Below the pieces are notes generated by a model. That model saw only the letters and a list, made by a program, of their open reading frames with translations, had not been told where the DNA came from and made no database searches. Of a DNA stretch of 64,000 bases, positions 55,349-64,000 are shown piece by piece. The DNA is from Chlorops oryzae (lineage: Eukaryota; Arthropoda; Insecta; Diptera; Chloropidae), in assembly GCA_020466095.1 (NCBI GenBank), contig CM035808.1:68023957-68087956 (forward strand). Reading direction: 5' to 3'. The translations under genes were made by a program, and so were the position numbers. Position 1 is the first letter of the stretch, and every line of letters starts with the position of its first letter.

Positions 55349-56586
55349 TTAGGTGTAGTAAAAAGAAATCCATTATTTTTCCAATAGATGGCGTTATTTA
55401 TCTGCATCTCGCGTTGTATAAGTCCGATCGTGTTCCGCTAGGGGGCATTAGAAAGATGACAGTTCCTACTAAAAAAGCTTTTTTGACACTTTTTTGATTG
55501 ATTGATTCAGTTTTGTTTGAGAGCTTGTCAAAGATGGACATCAGCAAAGAGAAAAATCGCTACATTTTACAGTTTTTCTTCGATAAGGGAGATAACGCAA
55601 GCCAGGCGGCTGAAAATGTGAATAGCGTTTATGGACCTGATACTGTAAAGCCTATCATGCGCAATTTTGGTTTCGTCGATTCCGTTCCGGTAACTTCGAT
55701 GCCAAGGATGCACCACGCACTGGAAGGCCAATTGTCGAAAATGTCGATAAAATCATGGAAATTATCGAGTCCGACCGTCATGTTAGCACTGTTTCGATTG
55801 CAAAAGAGCTAAAGATTGCAAAAAAAAACCGTTTGGAACCATTTGAATAAGGCTGGATACACAAAGAAGCTCGATGTATGGGTGCCACACGAGTTAACGC
55901 AAAAAACCTCATAGACCGAATTTCCATCTGCGAATCGCTGCTGAACCGCAACAAAATCGACCCATTTCTGAAGCGGTTGGTGACTGGTGATGAAAAGTGG
56001 GTCACTTACGACAACGTCAAGCGAAAACGGTCGTGGTCGAAACACGGTGAACCGGCGGAAACGGTGGCCAAGCCAGGATTGACGGCCAGGAAGGTTTTGC
56101 TGTGTGTTTGGTGGGATTGGCAGGGAGTTATCTACTATGAGCTGCTCCCATACGGCAAAACTCTTAACTCGGAACTCTACTGTCAACAATTGGACCGTCT
56201 GAAGGAAGCAATCGCCCATAAGCGGCCAATACACACATCGATAGTGACTCGCCAGAAGCTCCGGGAGTTTGGTTGGGAGGTTCTTCTGCATCCACCTTAT
56301 AGTCCGGACCTGGCACCAAGTGATTACCATCTGTTCCTGTCCATGGCGAACAATTTTGCTGGTGAAACATTCGCTTCAAGAGAGGCTTCTGAAATTCGAC
56401 TGTCTCAATTTTTTGCTAATAGGAACGAGGGCTTCTATGAGAGAGGCATAATGAAATGCCTTTAAAATGGCAACAAGTTATCGAACAAAACGGCGCATAT
56501 TTGACCTAAATCGGGTCATTCTAACTATCTTAAATAAAGCCCTCAATTTAATGCAAAAATAATGGATTTCTTTTTACTACACCTAA
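55349..56586 (+). mobile_element. mariner of a second type, both TIRs present (copy 3)
   Basis: 1238 bp between TA dinucleotides (55347-55348, 56587-56588). TIRs TTAGGTGTAGTAAAAAGAAA... at both ends, about 32 bp, nearly perfect. TIR and protein text differ from the irritans-like element at 6844. Confidence 0.93.
55534..56465 (+). pseudogene. mariner transposase, second type (copy 3)
   Basis: Start at the ATG at 55534 (MDISKEKNRYIL). A frame change near GPDTV at about 55645 moves NFDAKDAPRTGRPIVENVDKI into another frame. An extra A in the run at 55820-55828 (nine A here, eight in copy 1) adds a second shift. From 55878 the frame gives VTGDEKWVTYDN (first Asp), GLTARKVLLCVWWDWQGVIYYELL, then KRP joined directly to IHTSIVTRQKL. 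The stretch with the second catalytic Asp (HQDN type) is missing. YSPDLAPSDYHL (third Asp) is present. Inactive in cis, though its TIRs could be mobilised. Confidence 0.92.
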
Positions 56587-56925
56587 TATATATCCTACTT
56601 CTTCCGTGTTTTTGTTTTGGCTAATTTTGCTTTATTTCTATTGCTACATCGCTTATTTTGACTCGAATCGTCTTGGACGAGTCAAAGTGAAACACATCAA
56701 TTTAGAGTATACTTTTCGGAAAGCCAAGGATAGCGCAACACACACACACACACATCCATCCACACTTAACATTTGGTCCTTCGAGCCGGATATTCCAAAG
56801 CGGAATTCAACTGAAAAATAAATTCCTGCAATTTTTGCTGATCATGAGGTACGTTTGCATATGTAAAATCAAGTGCAAATTCCAAGTGAAAAAAAGATGC
56901 GTAAATTCAATTGCTTACATATAAA
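56587..56925. other. Unassigned stretch with CA-repeat
   Basis: Moderately AT-rich. A short (CA)n run at about 56739-56753. No supported gene. Confidence 0.4.
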
Positions 56926-57643
56926 CAGGGTGTTCCATACTCAATGGAACAAAAAAAGGGGGTGATAGGGGGGGTCCAGACGGAACAAAAATCGTATAGC
57001 AGTGGGGGTCGCAAATGAACCCCTGAGGAGTTACATGCAAAAAGCAATATTTTGGTTTTTTCACTGGTGCTCCTCACTTACAGGCCGTAATTTCAAAATC
57101 ACATATGATATAAAAAGCTTTGCGGTTTCCCGTTAACACTGCATACTACGATTTTAAATAATTCAACTCCGTTTTCTCTGGTACCACCATCTTAGCCTAA
57201 AATAGTGTAATTTTGGCTTTTAAAGTGATTTAATTCAAAAGAAATACGATCGGGCCTCTTTTTTTTTCTTTTTTCGCAAACCTTGAGTTTTTCTCTTCAA
57301 TTTGATACCATGGTTGCTAAAAAAAAGTTTCACAGTCAATGCAAAACTAAGGTTTGAAAATAATTATTTTGTATTTTTGAATGTTATTTTAATCAAATTT
57401 ATTGAGCACACTTTAAGGCAGCATGAGAAAAAGAAAAATCTAAAAAATTTAAAAATTTCTGAATAGTGTTTTAGTTTGACATATCCGCCTAAAAGTATGC
57501 TCACCAATTTTGTCGAATTCTTTCCGCTCCTCTAGCTCCTTACGAGTGCAAGATGGACCCCCCTTTCCGTTCAATTTTTTGCTTGTATGGGTTCCCTCTA
57601 TCACCTCCTTTTTTTTTTGATCCATTGAGTATGGAACACCCTG
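56926..57643. mobile_element. 718-bp MITE-like element with ~50-bp terminal inverted repeats
   Basis: Ends CAGGGTGTTCCATACTCAAT and its complement, extending over an A-run and GGTGATAGGG. The similarity between ends continues more weakly to ~90 bp. AT-rich interior without a transposase. No clear target duplication, so the superfamily is open. Confidence 0.85.
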
Positions 57644-58381
57644 TAGATATTTCCGCCATATATAATATCTCGAGCACGAAAAGTAAAAAGAAAAAAAAAT
57701 TTAAAAAAGTGTATATCTATTCTCTAACAAATTTTCTTTTTCTATACATTTGCATATATAATTTTGCTCGCGCGAAAAATAATACATATATATGTACATA
57801 TAAATATTCCGTTTGTTGAAACAGTGCACAGGTTAAAATTTCGTTCGCCGGTTTTTTCTCTTATATACTTTCGGTTTCGCACAGAAAGGTGCACATACAT
57901 ATTATCTCCATACTCCGATTAGCAATTGTATGTGGTCAGTGACTTCGAGCGGTTGGTAAATTCTTCGTATAAAGAAGCTGTTCGTTTTCATTTTCTTTTT
58001 TTTTCTTTGAGCGCAGCTTCTTCCATTTGGTGCACTTACGACTGCACTTTCGCATCTAAAGGGCAATTTCTCCCAACCAAACACGAAATTCACTTTTTTC
58101 AATTTCGATTAATTTCATTTGTAGTGTTTCGCAACGTCAGAAATTCAGCCGGCACTGTTTACAACAAAAACGAAAAAACGTTTTAAAGTTTTCGTGCATA
58201 TAACCAAAAGCATTTGATTTCGCTTTCGTTGCCAACTTCCGTACCGGACAAAAAATTAAGGGCGTTTTTATTTTCATTTTTTTTCTTCGTTGTCAAATCA
58301 AAAGTTTTCGATTTTTTTTTTCTTGTGTTTTAATATCAAACCCAAGCGCCATTAAACATCTCGACATTCGATGCTTTTATT
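57644..58381. other. Unassigned; possible LTR/leader of the decayed BEL element
   Basis: AT-rich, no clear ORF. It precedes the gag remnant and may contain its LTR, but no partner LTR was found. Confidence 0.35.
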
Positions 58382-59440
58382 CGCGCCTCGGATAATTCAA
58401 TCGAATTCGAGGCGAACTTCAATCGCATTGAAGTCGTGCGACATTCTTTAGCGTCACTACAAATTCACGGCGACGAAATAAAGATTTTATGGAAGGTAGT
58501 CAAATCCAGATACGAAGGCTATTTTCAATCTGCCGCGGCCGGAGAAGAAGTAGACGGGGAAGATAGGGCGGTCCCATCTAATGACCCTGCGGTTGTCGAA
58601 GCAAGACATCAGACCGCGTATAATTCGTATGTTAGGTGTCTGTCCGCCATAAACGAAATTATGAATACCTTAAATAGCCGTGTTCAGGCTAAAATTAATT
58701 CGAGTCAGCATGATCCGCCGGAACTTTCTCATATGGGCCTGCGGCTTCCTCCATGCGACATCAATAGCTTTGACGGAGACTATACGGCATGACCGTCGTT
58801 CCGTGATCTGTTCGAGGCCATTTACATAAGAAATTCGCGATTGTGTCGCGGGTAGAAATTTATTCCACTTCAATCAAAAAACCAAGGGAGAAGCAAAAGA
58901 TATTGCGAGAAATGCTCCCTTTACAAATGAAGGGTTCGTAATTGCGTGGACAGCGCTTAAAGAACGTTTCGAGAATAAGCGCGTTTTAGTGATTACACAG
59001 TATCGTATTCTATTAAGCGTCGCGGCTATAACGTTCGAATCGGGTAGTGCTTTTAAAACGACGCTAAGCACGGTAAATTGTTGCTTATCTGCGTAAAATT
59101 TACACGGCGTAGATACTAGTTCTGGGGACTCGATGCTAGTGTATTTTTGTTCGACGCTATTGCCTAATACGACCCTTGCTCTATGGGAACAATCGTAAAG
59201 TTCCGAAAATATTCTTTCCGAGTGGAAGCAATTCGATGCTTTCAAAACAATTCGGTACCAAACTTTAGAGACCCTTAGCGATATTAAAGCGATTTCTTAA
59301 AGACAAGTAGATGCGCCGCGTCGGAAGAACCTTAAATCTCATTCTACTCATGTGTCGACGGCAGCTTGCAAACTTTGACGGAAAGAAAACCATCCCATTC
59401 AATCGTGTCCTAAGTTTTTAAAAAGGAGGTTTAAGGATCG
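58382..59440 (+). pseudogene. Second BEL/Pao gag, heavily decayed
   Basis: Open 58436-58792 (NTLNSRVQAKINSSQHD, LPPCDINSFDGDYTA), where a TGA replaces the Trp of the DUF1759 signature. It is then readable across frames as PSFRDLFEAIYIRNSRL, KGEAKDIVRNAPFTNEGF, AWTALKERFENKRVL, FCSTLLPNTTLALWEQ and YQTLETLSDIKAIS. A zinc knuckle follows near 59370-59405 (CKL-RKENHPIQSC, second Cys now a stop). This is the Pao/roo-type Gag, different from the BEL gag at 28232. Pol is absent: after about 59440 similarity ends. Many indels show great age. Confidence 0.82.
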
Positions 59441-60215
59441 GCGAGCATTCGAAAATTCGGCTTTTGTATTGTTTTGCTCGCGCTCATTCGGTTCAGGATT
59501 GTCAAAGTAAATACAGTTGTTTTACTGTAGCGTACAAGTAACAATTTTCTTCTATTAAGAATAATACCTATGCGCCCTGAGTAGCGTACTTGCAACAATG
59601 TTCATATGTTTATAACTACAAGCGTTCATGCCGTTGTGAATAACAACGCAGCCCTTACGGCACAATTGTGAGCATTGCCTTTCCTTATCAAGCACTCGGA
59701 CCTTATGCGAAGTAAGCAATGCTGCAAGCATTGGCTGCAGTTTATGAGTGTCGTTCGTTCGAGGTGATATTTGGCCCGTTACTTGTGTGCTCACTTTCCG
59801 TTCCTGTATATTTGTTAAATTGTTAGAATTTCTGGAGTTTTAGTTATCTAATGAATAAGCCATATAAGCGCATTCAAACATTTGTGAAGAACTGTAAATT
59901 AGTGTAGTAAGCATTCTAAATGGTTAAAAGCAGAATGACTCTGAATAAAAGACACAGTTTATACTTAACCATAAACGGAGAACTATTGGATTACATGGTG
60001 ATCCTGCCAATCTGCTAAGTGAAGTCTCTTTGGCAAAAGTTGGACTTTCAACTCATCCATAGTAAGGGATTAAGTGAGGAGGTTTGGCCGAATCTTGACA
60101 AAGGATTACGCAAATCTCCTTTGGAAATTGTATTGACTGAATTTTGACAAAAGATTGCGCAAATCTCCTTTGGAAATTATCTTTATCTTGATGTCCTGCA
60201 GATGATTTAAAGCTC
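59441..60215. other. Unassigned, with one ~51-bp tandem duplication
   Basis: At about 60088-60183, GCAAATCTCCTTTGGAAATT occurs twice (near 60111 and 60158) within two similar ~50-bp units. No gene recognised otherwise. Confidence 0.5.
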
Positions 60216-60517
60216 ATGATTGTTACTTTGGAAGAAGCGCTAAAGGCTAACTCAGAGGCGGGTCCCAGACCGCTGACAATTAAGGAGTATCAAGCCAGGC
60301 AAAAAAGGGCTCCTCAACACCAAGTCTAGATGAAAAATTGACCGCCATCCCGAAGGCTAACAAACCAAAAAGGCGTGGTGGAAGAAGAAACCGCTTAAGT
60401 AGACTGAGGACCAGGTTGGTAAGGCAAACCGAGACGAACCAGGATAAGATGACTCTGGATGACCTATGGAAGAAAATTGGAGCACTGGAGTCAACAGTAA
60501 ATAAAAATAGTGCTTAA
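60216..60517 (+). pseudogene. Small basic ORF (~100 residues) with one frameshift, retroelement-like
   Basis: ATG at 60216 opens MIVTLEEALKANSEAG and PLTIKEYQARQKRAP, then a stop at 60327-60329. The next frame continues in register with LDEKLTAIPKANKPKRRGG, RRNRLSRLRTRLVRQTETN and LDDLWKKIGALE to TAA at 60515-60517. A single-base indel near 60320 explains it. The Arg-rich centre suggests nucleic-acid binding, and a helical tail follows. The arrangement (acidic helix, PLTIKEYQ, Arg/Gly-rich, helix) reminds me of accessory ORFs of insect gypsy-like elements, but I cannot name it. Confidence 0.45.
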
Positions 60518-60819
60518 CAGCACCTTTGCGTTTAAAAGAGTCTAATTGGTAAAACACATTTGACGTAGAAAGACGCGACTTCGCGGCTACTCGATTGGTT
60601 TTTTAAAATTTTTTTTGGAAAAACCAAGCCATATTTAACATTGAATTTTTTTAAAGTAAAGAGAAAAAATGAAAAAAAAAAAACAAATTTTGAGTAATTA
60701 CTTAACTGTTAACTGCAAATGAGAATAATTTTCCCAATAATTTTACTCTTTTGAGTAAGAAATAAATAAGATATCTTACGAAAAATAATTTGGTTTAATT
60801 GTAAACCTATCTTTTCACA
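60518..60819. other. AT-rich spacer between the two small ORFs
   Basis: A and T runs only. GCGACTTCGCGGC near 60576 is a short GC island. No gene. Confidence 0.4.
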
Positions 60820-61047
60820 ATGGGTGGACAGACATCAAAAATATCTGATCCGAAGGCCAATGTCAGTTATGAGCTCAGCGTAGTAGCAGAACGAATTAAC
60901 TTAGGAACAGTGGAAATACTCTTGACAATTCTAGCAGTCGTAGCTTGCGTTGAGCTGTCTTTGAAAATATATTTGATGCATAGCAGAAGCCTTAGGAAAA
61001 AATATTCAAGCAGAGCAAAAGATTTAGATAAAGTATATATAAGTTAA
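60820..61047 (+). CDS. 75-residue predicted N-myristoylated, single-pass membrane protein overlapping an LTR
   Basis: The start ATG at 60820 gives MGGQTSK: Gly2 with Ser6 and Lys7 fits the N-myristoylation pattern. Residues ~30-54 (VEILLTILAVVACVELSLKIYLM) form one membrane segment. The tail HSRSLRKKYSSRAKDLDKV is strongly basic. The stop TAA is inside the first six bases of the LTR at 61042 (AGTTAA), the same way errantivirus env frames end in their 3' LTR. The frame is intact. It is far too short for a normal Env and has no signal peptide or cleavage site. It may be a third ORF of the element whose LTR follows, or an accessory protein. Family not recognised. Confidence 0.55.
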   Translation: MGGQTSKISDPKANVSYELSVVAERINLGTVEILLTILAVVACVELSLKIYLMHSRSLRKKYSSRAKDLDKVYIS

Positions 61048-61445
61048 GCACTTGGCTATGGTGTTACGCAACCATTCTCGCCAACTTCTTTTTGATATTC
61101 GCAATCAATTCCAATTCGGTCATTCACCGCTATTGGACAACCGATTCGATCACGTTGCACTTTCCTAAAATTCAAGTGCATGCACAACGTGATTGCTGAG
61201 CCTGCGTTTAATTACTTGCACGCGCATCCGGGAGCCGTGGGAAACGCCGACGCAGCAACATTAGGTTAAGTTAGCTCTTAAGTTTGACTTCATATGTTAA
61301 TCAGTCTAATTCCAGGAGCCGTCAATACCGGTCAAATAAATTATAACGTTCATATAAATTGTTGTTAAATTCTTTTAGTGGAAGCGGACTAGTTGGGTCC
61401 GCTGAAAATATTTTTTTATAAGGATCCATAGTAGATCCTTTAACT
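61042..61445 (+). repeat. Errantivirus-like LTR, 404 bp
   Basis: Ends AGTTAA...TTAACT. The last T is also the first base of the primer-binding site, as in gypsy. It directly follows the stop of the upstream 75-codon ORF and precedes leader and gag, so it could serve as 3' LTR of an upstream unit and 5' LTR of the downstream one. The second LTR is outside the window. Confidence 0.78.
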
Positions 61446-61463
61446 GGCGCCCGAGCAGGGACC
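61445..61463 (+). promoter_or_regulatory. Primer-binding site of the errantivirus-like element
   Basis: TGGCGCCCGAGCAGGGACC follows the LTR. A lysine-tRNA-type site is likely. Same core as sites at 5693 and 21921. Confidence 0.82.
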
Positions 61464-62022
61464 AGCAACATAAACGTCCTTAAAATATTTTTACTATTTT
61501 TGCTGGTCGCGAATCCCGTAAAAGCTCCTGGAAAGGACTCCGCAAAAAACAAAAAAAAAAACATTTTTATAAAAAAAAAAAAAAATTAAAAAAATCAAAA
61601 ATTTTTTAAAACGAATGTAAAAGAAAAAATAAGAATAAAAATCGCATTCAAGCGAATCTAAAAAGAAAAAAAAATATATAAAAAATATTTAAACGAACGT
61701 AAAGGAAAAAATAAGAATAAAAATCGCATTCAAGCGAATAATCTGTGCTGCAAGAAAGTGAATTTAATATAAGGTTCAAAGGTTTGGTGCGAAATAGCCT
61801 TTTTTCTATTCCTAGAAGGAAATAGCAATTTTTGTTGTCAAAGGCGGTGTGGAAGTGAAAAAGCCATTGAACTGTTGTTGGGGACCGCGATAGTGACAGT
61901 GAGCAACCGACGCAAATAGAATAAGGAAGCTGCTAGATGAAAATTCTTATCCTGTGAGTACTCGCAGAACTTATATTTTATATTTTTGTATATTTGCATT
62001 TTATATCTCGGCAAGTCATATC
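61464..62022 (+). other. Leader with duplicated A-rich block and possible splice donor
   Basis: AATAAGAATAAAAATCGCAT occurs twice (about 61629 and 61711) with surrounding similarity, an ~82-bp duplication. GTGAGT at 61954-61959 fits a 5' splice donor, the position used for env mRNAs in errantiviruses, but no acceptor or env is in view. Confidence 0.6.
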
Positions 62023-63255
62023 ATGGAGGAGCTTCAAAGATCAGTGACACAGTTGACAGGCGCGGTTAACGCACTAATAGAACAAGTCAGGAGCTCCGAA
62101 AGGAGAATAGGTGCTTTAGAAAATGTAGAACGTCCAGCACCTCCGATTGTCGATGCCGGCGTCGTGATAGCAGCTCCTAGACCTCCTCAGACTGAGGAAG
62201 AGCTGAAAGAAATTTCTAAGCTCCCTGATTGCGTTAAGGAGCTTCGCGCGTTCGAAGGAAATCCAGCCCAGTACATCTCGTGGGTTCATAACGTCGAGGC
62301 AATTTTGAACGACTATGAAATCGTGAGATCAAAACCGATCTACAGAGCTATTTTGCAGAGCGTGAGAGGAAAAATAAGGGGTGGTGCAGATGCTGCCCTT
62401 GTTTCTTACAACATCTTCGACGATGATTGGCCACCTATTAAAAAATGCCTCTCTTTGCACTACGCGGACAAGCGCGACATTCGAACCTTAGAGTATCAGC
62501 TAGGGCAGTTAACGCAGAAAGGGCAAAGGTTAGACGCTTTTTATGCTTTAGTGAACCATCAGCTTTCCCTCATAGTCAATAAAGTGAAAACAGAATCGTA
62601 CTCACAAGAAACGGTAAATGCGTTAGTCGAAGCCTATCGGAACAGGGCACTGGACGTATTTGTCCGCGGGTTGGATGGCGATCTTTCACGGCTTATTTCA
62701 ATCCAGAGACCACAAACGCTGCCCGAGGCATATACTTCTTGCCTCGACATCCAAAATCTGAATGTAAGGCGTTACCCGATTCACCCCTTAGGGGTTCCCA
62801 ATTCAATAACAATTCCGGTTAACCAAATGAGCAGAACCGAAACCAGACAGAATCCACCACCAAGAAGATTCTCTTCTAATAGTTTCCCCCAAAATGCACC
62901 CAGAAGATCTTTTGATAATAGATTTAATAGTTATCCTCCACCTAGGCCAACAGCTCCAAAACCCAGTGAAAAAATGGACGTTGATCAATCAACGCAAAGT
63001 AAAAATGTTAACTATATGAATAGGCCGCAAAACTTCCAAAATTTTAAAAGAAGGGGGTCATCTTTGAATACCCCTATGAAATACCAGAAAATGTTCTATA
63101 CGGTCCCGGCAGAAGAGGGCACGGGAGAATCGCCTGCACACACAGAATTAGTAGCGAATGAAGCCGGCGAGGCCCAGGAAGACTCTCAGAATGAGCCTTG
63201 TTCAGACGAGGTAAATTTTACAACAGGAGCCTCGTTTCAGGCGTACCATATCTAG
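62023..63255 (+). CDS. gag: Gag of an errantivirus-like gypsy element
   Basis: I start at the ATG at 62023 (MEELQRSVTQLTGAVNAL). The frame extends to 61954, but only from a GTG. Residues ~1-35 form a coiled coil, then a Pro-rich linker. The capsid-like part is LRAFEGNPAQYISWVHNVEAIL, YRAILQSVRGKIRGGAD, HYADKRDIRTLEYQLGQLTQKG and YRNRALDVFVRGLDGDLSRLI, the conserved Gag block of gypsy/17.6-type elements. The C-terminus is Arg/Asn/Pro-rich (RNA-binding) without zinc knuckles, as usual in this group. 410 residues, intact. It overlaps pol by about 60 bases in the -1 frame, with a slippery site at 63213-63219. Confidence 0.9.
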   Translation: MEELQRSVTQLTGAVNALIEQVRSSERRIGALENVERPAPPIVDAGVVIAAPRPPQTEEELKEISKLPDCVKELRAFEGNPAQYISWVHNVEAILNDYEIVRSKPIYRAILQSVRGKIRGGADAALVSYNIFDDDWPPIKKCLSLHYADKRDIRTLEYQLGQLTQKGQRLDAFYALVNHQLSLIVNKVKTESYSQETVNALVEAYRNRALDVFVRGLDGDLSRLISIQRPQTLPEAYTSCLDIQNLNVRRYPIHPLGVPNSITIPVNQMSRTETRQNPPPRRFSSNSFPQNAPRRSFDNRFNSYPPPRPTAPKPSEKMDVDQSTQSKNVNYMNRPQNFQNFKRRGSSLNTPMKYQKMFYTVPAEEGTGESPAHTELVANEAGEAQEDSQNEPCSDEVNFTTGASFQAYHI

Positions 63256-64000
63256 AATACCGTACAAATGAAAATTGCAGATTGAAATTCCTTGTCGACA
63301 CTGGAGCTAATAAAAATTACATCAGTCCCTCCGTAGCAGAAAATCCTATTCCAGTTGAGAACCCCTTCGCGGTGAATTCGGCTGCAGGAAAGATAAAAAT
63401 AAACGAAAAAGTTTCCGGAAAATTTTTTGATTTTGTTGATCGAAGTGTAGAGACCACGTTTTTTGTACTCCCAGGCCTTGAGTCCTTTGACGGGATAATA
63501 GGTGATGACACGCTTCGCGAGGTTAAAGCCGTTCTCGACAGGGATCTCAATCTCCTGATACTCAAACCTGATATAGTTATACCCCTGAAACAAAAGTTAG
63601 CGCTAGAAGTAAACACGATAAAGATTCCCAGTTTAGACATTTCAAAAAAGACCGAAAACGATCTTCAGTCAGTATTAGAAAAATATAATGATTTATTTGG
63701 GCCACTCGACGGAAGTTCAGTTGTGAATACGAAAGTTCGAGCCGAAATTAAAACTAGCACGCAGGAGCCAATTTACACGAAAAGCTACCCTTACCCGGCC
63801 AACATGCGTGAGGAAGTTGACAGGCAAATTGACGAGCTTCTTCGAGAAAATGTTATCCGAAAATCCGATAGTCCCTACAATTCACCAATTTGGGTGGTAC
63901 CTAAGAAAGAGAAACCAAATGGAGAAAAACAATATCGCATGGTGGTCGATTTTAAGCGTCTGAACGCAGTAACGGTTCCCGACACGTATCCCATTCCGGA
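63195..64000 (+). CDS. pol: Pol of the errantivirus-like element: protease and start of RT (3' end outside window)
   Basis: The -1 frame opens after the stop at 63192-63194 and has no stop to the window end. Protease: LKFLVDTGANKNYI (DTG intact), FDGIIGDDTLREVKAVL. Linker: FGPLDGSSVVNTKVRAEI. RT: PIYTKSYPYP, EVDRQIDELLRENVIRKSDSPYNSPIWVVPKK, YRMVVDFKRLNAVTVPDTYPIP, matching gypsy/17.6-type RT up to just before the catalytic region. Translation should be by -1 frameshift from gag. Codons and motifs look functional, making this the most intact autonomous element of the window. Confidence 0.9.
63213..63219 (+). promoter_or_regulatory. Putative -1 frameshift site A AAT TTT
   Basis: Within the gag/pol overlap the gag codons read GTA AAT TTT ACA. 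A AAT TTT follows the X XXY YYZ rule in exactly the gag phase, and slipping back one base enters the pol frame. Confidence 0.75.

Larger units (their letters stand above)
48001..56586 (+). repeat. Segmental duplication, copy 3
   Basis: Begins within BEL RT (matches 31057, offset 16944) and continues through integrase, LTR, LINE, D, NUMT and a mariner with both TIRs. Near-identical to copy 1. Confidence 0.95.

Noticed and set aside
57553..57819. 88-codon ORF as a gene
   Set aside because: It runs through the terminal inverted repeat of the 718-bp element and low-complexity AT sequence.
61954..62022. Hydrophobic N-terminal extension of gag from a GTG start
   Set aside because: No ATG, and errantivirus Gag has no signal peptide; the GTG is better explained as part of a splice-donor-like GTGAGT.

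Overview
This is repeat-dense eukaryotic DNA, almost certainly from a fly (Diptera). The mobile elements are typical of insect genomes: Ty3/gypsy elements (an mdg1/412-like one, two of a second lineage, one errantivirus-like), BEL/Pao elements, Jockey- and R1-type LINEs, two kinds of mariner, and a hAT-type MITE. A nuclear copy of mitochondrial DNA has the insect order srRNA - tRNA-Val - lrRNA. A tephritid-like fly is possible but not proven. I found no host protein-coding gene that I can support. Nearly every long reading frame belongs to a transposable element and most are broken.

Layout. 1-1588: 3' end of an mdg1/412-type element (integrase plus LTR), inserted into the integrase of a minus-strand gypsy element (1589-5711) whose gag, protease and RT frames are broken. 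5712-8423: its probable LTR, holding an array of 44-bp hairpin units and an irritans-type mariner (6844-8133). 8424-14992: an AT-rich repeat (called D here) split by a young LTR element, 8741-14656, with 840-bp LTRs. That element has no recognisable gag or pol, only one unfamiliar 480-codon ORF. 15318-25501: a second, gag-less gypsy relative flanked by long LTR-like repeats with internal ~100-bp and ~110-bp tandem repeats. The right-hand repeat also carries a truncated R1-type LINE and a hAT MITE. 26196-27500: a T-rich minisatellite.

27501-56586 is the most striking part. A block made of a dead BEL element, a 5'-truncated Jockey LINE, repeat D, a mitochondrial rRNA/tRNA-Val segment (NUMT) and a mariner occurs three times in tandem with near-identity (about 29101-39308, 39331-47981 and 48001-56586). 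The junctions contain a short direct repeat and an inverted 16-bp piece of the mariner. Copy 2 has lost the catalytic core of the LINE RT. 56926-57643 is a 718-bp inverted-repeat (MITE-like) element. 58382-59440 is a decayed BEL/Pao gag. 60216-61047 holds a small basic broken ORF and a 75-codon ORF for a possibly myristoylated one-pass membrane protein that ends inside an LTR. 61042-64000 is an errantivirus-like element with intact gag, a well-placed -1 slippery heptamer, and pol running off the window.

There is no operon-like cooperation between genes. The functional logic is that of nested mobile elements: LTRs drive gag-pol, LINE ORF2s copy by target-primed reverse transcription, mariner transposases act on inverted repeats, and later segmental duplication amplified an already dead cluster. 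Order of events inferred from nesting: the gypsy and BEL elements are old; the LINE, NUMT and mariner joined before the duplication; the 840-bp-LTR element, the mdg1/412 insertion, the R1 LINE and the hAT MITE are comparatively recent.
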